Shown in pieces: positions 1-5,735 of a DNA stretch of 6,907 bases. How positions within the stretch are numbered: position 1 is the first letter of the stretch; every line of letters starts with the position of its first letter. The notes beneath the pieces were generated by a model. It ran no database searches, was not told the DNA's origin, and was given only the letters and a program-made list of their open reading frames with translations. This stretch comes from Treponema sp. (GTDB lineage: Bacteria > Spirochaetota > Spirochaetia > Treponematales > Breznakiellaceae), in contig JAIRTS010000126.1 in assembly GCA_031254795.1 (NCBI GenBank), forward strand, positions 1 through 6,907. Reading direction: 5' to 3'. The translations under genes and the position numbers were made by a program.

Positions 1-2
1 TC

Positions 3-263
3 CTCATCCTCCTGAGCGGAGACATCGTACAGGGCGTCGCCTTTATTCTTTCGTCTATGGTGTTCATTTCGACCATAGACAACTTTCTGCGCCCCATCTT
101 TTTACAGGACAGAATAAAGCTGCACCCGCTCGTCATATTTTTCGCCATCATGGGAGGAATTGGCTCATTCGGTTTGAATGGACTCATTCTGGGCCCCATG
201 ATCGTGATCCTGTTTCTCACGGCGCTGGACATCTTCCTGGCTGAACATAAAATAGAAAAATGA
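3..263 (+). CDS. AI-2E family transporter (PerM/YdiK-like), C-terminal fragment
   Basis: The reading frame is open from the left edge and ends at a TGA at 261-263, giving about 86 C-terminal residues; the start lies outside the window. The protein is hydrophobic with two or more membrane-spanning stretches. It has the family's C-terminal signature: a segment like NFLRPIFLQDRIKLHPLVIF, then a Gly-rich turn (GGIGSFGLNGLILGP), then a last hydrophobic helix and a short charged tail. These inner-membrane proteins are transporters or exporters of poorly defined substrates; the AI-2 name comes from one member and says little about this one. It reads in the same direction as the ATPase module but is separated from it by more than 1.1 kb of IS debris. 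It is therefore probably chromosomal flank rather than part of the module. No terminator is visible after the stop, because a mobile-element end begins about nine bases downstream. Confidence 0.88.
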   Translation, partial: LILLSGDIVQGVAFILSSMVFISTIDNFLRPIFLQDRIKLHPLVIFFAIMGGIGSFGLNGLILGPMIVILFLTALDIFLAEHKIEK

Positions 264-271
264 AATGTTAC

Positions 272-868
272 TAAAATAACTCACCTTACACAAAAGCAAG
301 AGATTGTGTATTTTCCCAGAGCTTTTGAAATACGAGCGTAGCCGTCTGGAGTGAAGTCATATACATTTTTGCCCTTAACGCAAAATGATCGCGCCCTGTC
401 GCAAGTTTAAGCTTCTCCAGTTTCACATGCCCGTGTATCGCCGCAAATATATGGTCGCTCCGCGTCCTTTCCTGACGCGCCGACGAACTTCCTGTTAGCG
501 CGTTCTGTGATATTCTTCCACGCCCCGCCGTTTCTCGCGGGGCGTTTTGAACCGGTCCCCGGTCATGCTTACGTCATTGGTCGCCGGAAAACGCTCCCTT
601 CCTTCCCGTCTTTGTTTCTAAAGACTTCTCTGAACACCGCCACAGGGAATTTCAAATCCTTTGCCCAGACTTTCAGGGGCTTCTCCTCCGGCGTCCGCGT
701 CTGATCCAGCCTCTCGAATTGGCCCAGGCCCCTTTTCGCTTTGCTGTCAGTTGCCTCGTTGTCTGGCATCCACTATACAACAAATAATCACTGTATATAT
801 CTAATAGATCCCTTACCATGCTTCCATTTTAACATATTCTTTTATTTTGCGTAAGGTGAGTCATTATA
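272..868 (-). mobile_element. Decayed IS element (IS4-like) with terminal inverted repeats
   Basis: The two ends carry an inverted repeat. Plus strand 272-289 reads TAAAATAACTCACCTTAC. The reverse complement of 851-868 reads TATAATGACTCACCTTAC, a match at 16 of 18 positions with an uninterrupted core ACTCACCTTAC. Similarity continues weakly inward (CAAAA after one mismatch). Between them lies a minus-strand transposase remnant whose stop codon sits inside the left repeat, as expected for a compact IS. At about 600 bp the element is far shorter than a full IS of this type, so the transposase N-terminal half has been deleted. A clean target duplication outside the repeats could not be recognised. 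It is inserted about nine bases after the stop of the transporter gene. Confidence 0.72.
286..769 (-). pseudogene. Transposase remnant, IS4-like DDE family
   Basis: Three successive minus-strand frames together give a recognisable transposase C-terminal half. The first (769 to 569) contains LKVWAKDLKFPVAVFREVF and ends at a TAA. The second frame continues with DVSMTGDRFKTPREKRRGVE and EEYHR, matching the family stretch around the YREK motif that carries the catalytic Glu. The third frame begins near 500 and contains SDHIFAAIHGHVKLEKLKLA then DHFALRAKMYM, a typical C-terminal block of this family, ending at the TAA at 286-288. Two frameshifts and the missing N-terminal region with the first catalytic Asp residues make it inactive. 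The family assignment rests on remembered consensus blocks, so the exact IS subgroup is uncertain. The remnant status is clear. Confidence 0.74.
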
Positions 869-869
869 T

Positions 870-1160
870 AGGCAACCTTACGAATTAACAACGACAATGG
901 TGTGCGGCGGAGTCGCCTCTAAAGTATTGGAAGAAAAGGTTCTCTGTTCGACCGCGGCAAACGGAAGGGGCGTATTCTATCGAATAAACAAGGTCAATGG
1001 GTATCTCAGTTTCATTAAAGAAAGGAAGAGGAGGGCGCGCGGTTTTGGAACGAAATACCTGAACCGGTACAACACGCTTTTTCGCGGGTATATCGCGACT
1101 CAAATTTTCTTACCGATGACCTGTATAAAACAATGCGTGGTGGCTATTTTAAGACAATAG
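870..1160 (+). pseudogene. ISXO2/IS1595-type transposase C-terminal remnant
   Basis: A frame open from 870 to 1160 contains, at 978-1091, the block YRINKVNGYLSFIKERKRRA followed by GFGTKYLNRYNTLFRGY. This resembles the C-terminal block of IS1595/ISXO2-type transposases, roughly 'H-x-x-VNS-x-HSRLK-x-x-x-RR-x-x-GV-x-TKYL-x-x-Y-x-x-WF'. The sequence before it (VLEEKVLCSTAANGRG) can be read as a degraded version of the catalytic strand and linker, but the expected Asp residues are not visible. The first ATG at 897 has no ribosome binding site and is unlikely to be a real start. It lies directly against the right end of the IS4-like element and runs into the hairpin at 1134-1170. It could have been split or truncated by the neighbouring element. 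Confidence 0.6.
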
Positions 1161-1170
1161 CCACCACGCA
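1134..1170. other. Perfect 15-bp inverted repeat (hairpin)
   Basis: TGCGTGGTGGCTATT at 1134-1148 is exactly complementary to AATAGCCACCACGCA at 1156-1170, leaving a seven-base loop TTAAGAC. A T run follows the left arm (TTTT, 1147-1150), but no U-tract follows the right arm on the plus strand. On the minus strand the following bases are A/T-mixed rather than a T run. So it is not a textbook intrinsic terminator in either direction, though such a strong stem could still stop or pause transcription from upstream. It lies at the 3' end of the IS1595-type remnant. It could be an IS end, two abutting copies of a terminal repeat, or a REP-like palindrome. Confidence 0.85.
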
Positions 1171-1280
1171 AACCGAGGGCATGCTTTACGACTATCACTA
1201 TTTCTCTATACACTGTTTGTTATTGCTGATGTTTGTTTTAGCCATAAAATTTAGTATCTGTTGATTCCCATTTTCTCCCC

Positions 1281-1310
1281 TTTCCCGCACTCCTGCTTTT
1301 CTGCTATACT
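1281..1310 (+). promoter_or_regulatory. Candidate extended -10 promoter for the ATPase-PglZ operon
   Basis: TATACT at 1305-1310 is a good -10 hexamer. It is preceded one base upstream by TG (1302-1303), the extended -10 element. The corresponding -35 position (TTTCCC at 1281-1286, spacing 18) is weak, which is common for extended -10 promoters. Transcription would start near 1317, giving a leader of about 55 bases before the ATG at 1373. A direct repeat TGTTTGTT (1214-1221 and 1230-1237) lies 45-70 bases further upstream. This is prediction from sequence only; a sigma-70-type polymerase is assumed. Confidence 0.45.
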
Positions 1311-1372
1311 GCTCCTCATTGTGTTAAAACTGGCCCAATCGGGGTAATTTTTAGGGTAAAGGCGCATGAATT

Positions 1373-4183
1373 ATGCTTGGATTGAAGTTACGGGATGAAT
1401 TCCTTGGTTCAAGTATGCCGGGAACGGCAATTGAACTGCGGACCAGCGATAAAAAAGGGGCTGTCCAAAAAGACGCCGGGTATATCCTTTCCATCACCTA
1501 TCCGACAACGGATGTAAAGATCGCCCTCAAAGCCATTAGTGAACCGCAATTGGGCCGCCCGCTTGTTTTGAAAGGCGAGCGGGGCCGGGGCAAGTCCCAC
1601 ATCATGGCTCTTATGCACCATGCCGTAGCGTCCCCGGATGTTGTCGAGTCTTGGCTTGCGGGCTGGGCAGGCCGGGGCAAGCCGGAGTTGGCCGGGATCA
1701 AGCTTCTCCGCGGCTATCTTCCCATATCCGAAGCCGTCCACAACTACGAATACACGTTTCTTTGGGAGCTGCTCTTCGCCCGTCATCCCAGGGGCGAATA
1801 TTACAAAGGCCAGTTTGAACTTGGAAACCAGCCCGTCCCTTCCCGGACGCTGCTTGAGAATATGTTTGCGGACCAGAAAGTCTGCCTCATCCTTGATGAG
1901 TTTCAGACCTGGTTCAACAGTCTGCCAAAAGAAAAAAACGGAATCCCCATACAGGCCAATGCGTTTAATTTTATCCAGCTTCTTTCTGAGATAGCCAAAG
2001 ACCACCCCGAAAAACTGATGCTCGCTGTTTCTGTTCTTGACACCAACAACAATGCGTACACCCAAGTCCGCCGCCAGAATCCCATCGACATAGATTTTCT
2101 TAGTCCCGAAGCAAGACAAGAACGGCAAAAACTTCTGCTTCACCGCCTGTTTGAAAACCGGGAAAATATTGCCGTATCCGGCATCAAAAGTACAGGCGCT
2201 GTGTATGCCAAGGAACGTATACGGCTGCGGTTTTCCAATGTTTCGCCCCAGGAAAAAACACGGCTTAAAACCGAGGTCTTTTCCTGCTGGCCATTCAGTC
2301 CTGAACTTATTGAACTTCTTGAAGAACAAATTCTTGTTTCCCGTGCCGCACAGGATAACCGGGATTTAATCAAGATTCTTGCCCAGGTTTTCAAGAGCAG
2401 AGGCGATCAGTGCCCGGTGATCACACCGGCTGATTTTTTTGTGGATGGCGAAAATGACGAGGTGCAAACGCTCATCAATTCCATTGCCGCTACCGACAAC
2501 CCTGACAAACTGCGCAAAATCGCGCAGAAAAATCTTTCCACGATTGTTACGATTGCGCCTGATGTAAAAAATGCGCGCTATATGATAAGCGATATTTGGA
2601 TGCATTCGCTTTTTCATAATGATTCAAGCGGCGTTGATCCTTCACTGCTTCATCTGGAAATTACCAGAGATACCCCGTTAAGCGACAATGATTTCAATGT
2701 TGAGTTGTCAAGCCTTATCGAGAACAGCACACATATTTTTGGCGGCGACATAAATGTTCCCCAGATAAAATTTTCCCTTGAAGAAAATCCCAATTCCAAA
2801 GTACGGTCTTTTGCCAAAAACGAAAACCTGTGGGCGGTCAATGTTTCTTCTTCCGGCGCGCAGCAAGTCTATCCAATGGAAGATATTAATTATATCCGCG
2901 ATACGCTGCACGCGGTCTTTTCTCCTGAAACGCAGACAAGCACAAAAATAATAGTCCTTGGTCCGTCGTGGCGGACGGATCCCTGGACGGAAGTAAAAGA
3001 TCATGAGCGTCCCGCAAACTGGGACCGCCCCATCCTTTTGGTAATACCCGAAAACATCGAAAACAACAGCCGCGAGCCCATGCACACCATTCTGGGTAAC
3101 TGGCTTAAAGACAATTTAAGCCGCCGCCGAAATACCATCCGTTTTTTATTGACCAAAAACAGCCTGTTTTCCGATAAGGGACTTGTTTTTTTAAGCCGCT
3201 GCGCATTTCTTTGTTCAAAAAAAGCCTGGGGACAGGAGCGCTCATACAACAGTCTGCATCATGAATATCAAACCAAACTGGTAACTAATCTAAAATCCCG
3301 TTTTGATCGTTTTGCCATATTGTATAAATGGGACTATCAGAATCCCGCAAGATGCCGGTTTGAAACACTGAAAATCTCCGCCCCGGGTCCGGGTAAGGAT
3401 ATACTCAAATCAATTGAAACTGATTTACTGCAGAATTTGTTTGATCGTTCCGAATTCAAAAAAAACGTCATGCGGCACGCAAAGAATTCGTTGTTCATCA
3501 AGGATATTATTGACAGCCTTGTTGAACCGCCGCCGTCTTCAGGTACGGTCATCCCATACCTTAAAGAAGAAAAGATCGCGGATATTATTTTTGAAATCGC
3601 CGCGGACGGTGATATTGCCATTAACGCCAAAGGTGTATGGATAGCGCGCAGACCGGATGACGAAAATGCCGGGAGCGCCTTAAATTTTATACGATCCAAG
3701 GCTGCCGGCCAAATCAACGTTATGAAGAGTTACCAGCTTTCATTGCCCGGCGCAGCAGGCGGCGCTCCGGTTGGATCGGCAGTACAGCCTGGCGCCCCTT
3801 CGCTTTTTTCTGGTTCAGTCGCGGATAATGGAGCGGCTGCGAATACTCCAACCATGCCGCCGCAAGGACGGCCCGTACAACCGGTTTCTCCGCAGCTTGG
3901 CACGATGTCGCCGCCGCCGCCCGTTCAGATAAAGATACCCCGTACCAAATCATCTGCTCCGCGTTCAAGTATTAATCTAATTGGACAGTTTGAATCGTGG
4001 GGCCTTTCTTCTGATAAAACGATCAACAAGGCGACGCTGGAATTTGACGGGTTGAGCGTATTCCAGATAAAACAAATTTTGCAGCGCATACCTATCGCAT
4101 ATCAGGCGGGCCTTTCAATTTCGTATGATGACATTGAAAACAGCGGGACAACGAAGGGCAGTACAGGAGACCGCGATGAATGA
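1373..4183 (+). CDS. DUF499 family P-loop ATPase (BrxC/PglY-like), defence-associated
   Basis: A 936-residue protein recognised as a DUF499 ATPase, the family that includes BREX BrxC and PglY. The N-terminus (LKLRDEF, then GTAIEL) is typical of the family. The Walker A motif GERGRGKS is at residues 68-75 and the Walker B motif CLILDEF at 171-177, with the acidic pair D175/E176. A sensor-1-like strand LMLAVSVLD (215-223) is followed by candidate arginine-finger residues R233/R234. A long middle region without recognised motifs follows. Then comes a Pro/Gly/Ala-rich linker at about 792-866 and a small C-terminal domain (867-936) containing LSVFQIKQILQRIP. ATG 1373 is the first possible start, because an in-frame TGA lies at 1367-1369. 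A modest AAGG (1359-1362) is the only upstream Shine-Dalgarno candidate. The gene appears intact and overlaps the PglZ-domain gene. The known role of relatives is an ATP-dependent component of multi-protein phage-exclusion complexes. The exact action here is unknown, and no methyltransferase partner is seen in the window. Confidence 0.85.
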   Translation: MLGLKLRDEFLGSSMPGTAIELRTSDKKGAVQKDAGYILSITYPTTDVKIALKAISEPQLGRPLVLKGERGRGKSHIMALMHHAVASPDVVESWLAGWAGRGKPELAGIKLLRGYLPISEAVHNYEYTFLWELLFARHPRGEYYKGQFELGNQPVPSRTLLENMFADQKVCLILDEFQTWFNSLPKEKNGIPIQANAFNFIQLLSEIAKDHPEKLMLAVSVLDTNNNAYTQVRRQNPIDIDFLSPEARQERQKLLLHRLFENRENIAVSGIKSTGAVYAKERIRLRFSNVSPQEKTRLKTEVFSCWPFSPELIELLEEQILVSRAAQDNRDLIKILAQVFKSRGDQCPVITPADFFVDGENDEVQTLINSIAATDNPDKLRKIAQKNLSTIVTIAPDVKNARYMISDIWMHSLFHNDSSGVDPSLLHLEITRDTPLSDNDFNVELSSLIENSTHIFGGDINVPQIKFSLEENPNSKVRSFAKNENLWAVNVSSSGAQQVYPMEDINYIRDTLHAVFSPETQTSTKIIVLGPSWRTDPWTEVKDHERPANWDRPILLVIPENIENNSREPMHTILGNWLKDNLSRRRNTIRFLLTKNSLFSDKGLVFLSRCAFLCSKKAWGQERSYNSLHHEYQTKLVTNLKSRFDRFAILYKWDYQNPARCRFETLKISAPGPGKDILKSIETDLLQNLFDRSEFKKNVMRHAKNSLFIKDIIDSLVEPPPSSGTVIPYLKEEKIADIIFEIAADGDIAINAKGVWIARRPDDENAGSALNFIRSKAAGQINVMKSYQLSLPGAAGGAPVGSAVQPGAPSLFSGSVADNGAAANTPTMPPQGRPVQPVSPQLGTMSPPPPVQIKIPRTKSSAPRSSINLIGQFESWGLSSDKTINKATLEFDGLSVFQIKQILQRIPIAYQAGLSISYDDIENSGTTKGSTGDRDE
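4165..4170 (+). promoter_or_regulatory. Ribosome binding site setting the PglZ-domain start
   Basis: AGGAGA lies five bases before the ATG at 4176, within the last codons of the ATPase gene. It favours 4176 over the in-frame ATG at 4125, which would add 17 residues and has no comparable site. The new start overlaps the ATPase stop (ATGAATGA, 4176-4183), so the two proteins are probably made by coupled translation. Confidence 0.75.
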
Positions 4184-5105
4184 CCGATGGGTAGAGGTGA
4201 TCCTTGCGAATAAATCACCCGCCGAAATCTGGGCTGATATTTTTTCCTTGATGCAGATGAAAGCACTTACCGTCGACTCGCCTGCAAAACTCCATGCGGA
4301 AACCGTAGAGCCGGATCGCCTGCTTGCGGAAGCCGCGTGGGAACTCTGGGAAACATTCCCCGAGGCTGCAGAAAAGACATCCGCTCGTCTTGCGTCATGG
4401 ACAACCGCCGCGGCGGCAGGGGGAAAAGCCGTCCTTATCCTTGACGCCCTTTCGCCGCGGGAGTTATTTATTATTGCGGAAGCCGCCAAGAACCGGAATA
4501 TTGACATTGCCTGCGTCAGCTTAACCGGTTCCGAGTGTCCGTCAACCACCGGTGAGTTTGCCCGCAGCCTTGGCGCGTCCTCCAGAGCGTCTCTTGCGGA
4601 CGACAAGAAAGATGCGGGCTTTATCCCCTTTGCCGGCAATTGTTATACCGGTGTTTATAGCAGCCCCTTCGAGGATTGCACGGTTATACCGAATCCCAAT
4701 CTTTTTATCTGGCATTCCTGGCTTGATGATCATATTCACGTAAACAATGATCCTGATATTTTAGAAAAAATAGTCGCGGAAGAGCTGCAAGGTGATGGCT
4801 TTTGGGAATTTGTCAACAAATTGCGCAAAGGCCACAGGCTTGTTATTACATCCGATCATGGGTATGCGGTAAGCAAAAATTTTTCATCCGAAGTACAAGA
4901 CCCGCCGGCAGCACTGTTTCTGAGATCGAAGTTTCGCGCAACCCGCTTTCTCAAGGATCAGGACGAATGGCCAATCCGCACCATACCGCCTCTGGGCATG
5001 ACGGTTAATACGCAAAGGAAATGGAAAGTGCGAATTGATAGGGAGCGGCCCTCAATCTTTAATTTGGCACGGGCCATTTTCTGGATATGTTTTTCAAGCC
5101 CATGA
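4176..5105 (+). CDS. Short PglZ-domain protein (alkaline phosphatase-like fold), possibly 3'-truncated
   Basis: A 309-residue protein with the metal-binding pattern of the PglZ/alkaline-phosphatase superfamily. KAVLILDALSPRE (residues 84-96) carries the first Asp (D90). PSTTGEFARSLG (122-133) is at the place of the Ser/Thr nucleophile. FIWHSWLDDHIH (177-188) offers Asp/His ligands and ITSDHGY (224-230) the D227-H228 pair. TVNTQRKWKV (276-285) matches the late beta region. Full PglZ proteins of BREX systems are usually 700-900 residues, so this is a compact form with only about 80 residues before the catalytic core. Relatives normally end with a block around HGG-x-S-x-x-E-x-x-x-P. Here the last residues (FNLARAIFWICFSSP) do not match it, and IS256 homology begins about 20 bases after the stop, so the natural C-terminus may be lost or frameshifted. 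PglZ is a core BREX/Pgl component of uncertain biochemical role. Its coupling to the DUF499 ATPase suggests the two work as one complex in the cytoplasm. Confidence 0.8.
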   Translation: MNDRWVEVILANKSPAEIWADIFSLMQMKALTVDSPAKLHAETVEPDRLLAEAAWELWETFPEAAEKTSARLASWTTAAAAGGKAVLILDALSPRELFIIAEAAKNRNIDIACVSLTGSECPSTTGEFARSLGASSRASLADDKKDAGFIPFAGNCYTGVYSSPFEDCTVIPNPNLFIWHSWLDDHIHVNNDPDILEKIVAEELQGDGFWEFVNKLRKGHRLVITSDHGYAVSKNFSSEVQDPPAALFLRSKFRATRFLKDQDEWPIRTIPPLGMTVNTQRKWKVRIDRERPSIFNLARAIFWICFSSP

Positions 5106-5122
5106 ACATCCGCCGTCGCCGA

Positions 5123-5664
5123 CTACCGGAGCCATGGCAGCTCCTTATGGCCGTCTAACCGTATCGCCTGTGCCAAACACGCCGATTTTTTCGCCGCCGC
5201 CCCGTCCCGAATATTGACCCGCGGCGCGTCCGTGAGCGGCGCCGGGCGCATCGGCCCAAGCGTCCGGCGCCGCCATTCGGCGGCCGGCTGATGGGTTCGG
5301 GCGACGCGTCCGCCGCGTGGCGATCCCCAGGGCGCACATGGACAGGATTTTATCGTCAAAACCCCGAGACTCGGTGGAAACTTCTTTTCCCATGGCGTTT
5401 CGGCGCGATCCGGGGGACTTCGATGGCCACCGGCCCGTCGTCGGCTCTCAGCTCTTTGGCGGTTTTCCCGTTCTGGCGGCTTGCGCTTGGTTTCGCGCCC
5501 TGGCCATGTTTCCGACAGCCAAGACGCCCGGTTAGCTCAGCCTCCATGTCCCGCTCAACAGGCGCCTTGGCAAGCCGCCGCATAATTCCGGATGGCCCGT
5601 AAAAATCGTCTGGGCCGTGGCAGTTCTTCAGGATTTCATCCAGAGGCTCTTTTGAAAAGACCAT
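5123..5664 (-). pseudogene. IS256-family transposase remnant (Transposase_mut)
   Basis: It reads leftward from the ATG at 5664-5662, which has a good AAGGAG site at 5675-5670. The first frame (to 5356) contains PDDFYGPSGIMRRLAKAPVE and MEAELTGRLG, the classic IS256 N-terminal region, followed by RQNGKTAKELRADDG and VAIEVPR. A second frame continues with SRGFDDKILSMCALGIATR, so there is a frameshift near 5360-5390. A third frame (to 5123) contains VNIRDGAAAKKSACLAQAIR then LDGHKELPWLR, the block holding the first catalytic Asp region of IS256 enzymes. Between the last two blocks about 65 residues expected in a full protein are reduced to roughly 28, and everything after LDGHKE is missing. Full IS256 transposases are about 400 residues. 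This fossil is inactive, and its left end abuts the 3' end of the PglZ-domain gene. Confidence 0.9.
5236..5273. repeat. GC-rich inverted repeat inside the IS256 remnant
   Basis: GCGGCGCCGGGCGC (5236-5249) pairs with GCGTCCGGCGCCGC (5260-5273) at 13 of 14 positions, the exception being a G-T wobble, around a ten-base loop. It falls between the two conserved IS256 blocks where the transposase has lost sequence. It could mark the deletion junction, or simply be a chance product of very GC-rich DNA. Confidence 0.6.
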
Positions 5665-5675
5665 GCTTGCTCCTT

Positions 5676-5735
5676 GGTGTATATAGCCGTTTACACACGA
5701 CTCCGGTCGCCGTCGGGAAGAAGGAGCCGCGAAGC
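5676..5735. other. Junction between IS256 and IS1182-like remnants
   Basis: This short stretch lies upstream of the IS256 start codon on its coding strand and before clear IS1182-like homology. It contains GTTTACACAC (5689-5698); its complement reads GTGTGTAAAC, which resembles the inner part of IS256-family terminal repeats. The outer IS256 end is therefore probably near 5700. No other feature is seen. Confidence 0.35.

Noticed and set aside
520..548. GC-rich hairpin ACGCCCCGC / GCGGGGCGT followed by TTTT, looking like an intrinsic terminator.
   Set aside because: It lies inside the coding remnant of the IS4-like transposase, over the codons for the YREK region, so it is best explained as a by-product of that sequence. 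A terminating effect is not excluded, but there is no gene just upstream that needs it.
1335..1352. Small CCC-AATC-GGG stem followed by a T run in the leader, resembling an attenuator.
   Set aside because: A three- to four-base stem is too weak, and no competing structure or leader peptide was found.
1409..2329. A 306-codon minus-strand open frame opposite the ATPase gene.
   Set aside because: It is antisense to a clear DUF499 ATPase with Walker motifs, has no recognisable domain and is a codon-usage shadow of the sense gene.
4125..4175. An earlier in-frame ATG for the PglZ-domain protein.
   Set aside because: No ribosome binding site precedes it and the extra 17 residues are encoded within the ATPase C-terminus; ATG 4176 has AGGAGA at ideal spacing.
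5291..5602. Plus-strand open frames of about 70-100 codons.
   Set aside because: They are antisense to the IS256 transposase remnant, whose family blocks are unmistakable on the minus strand.
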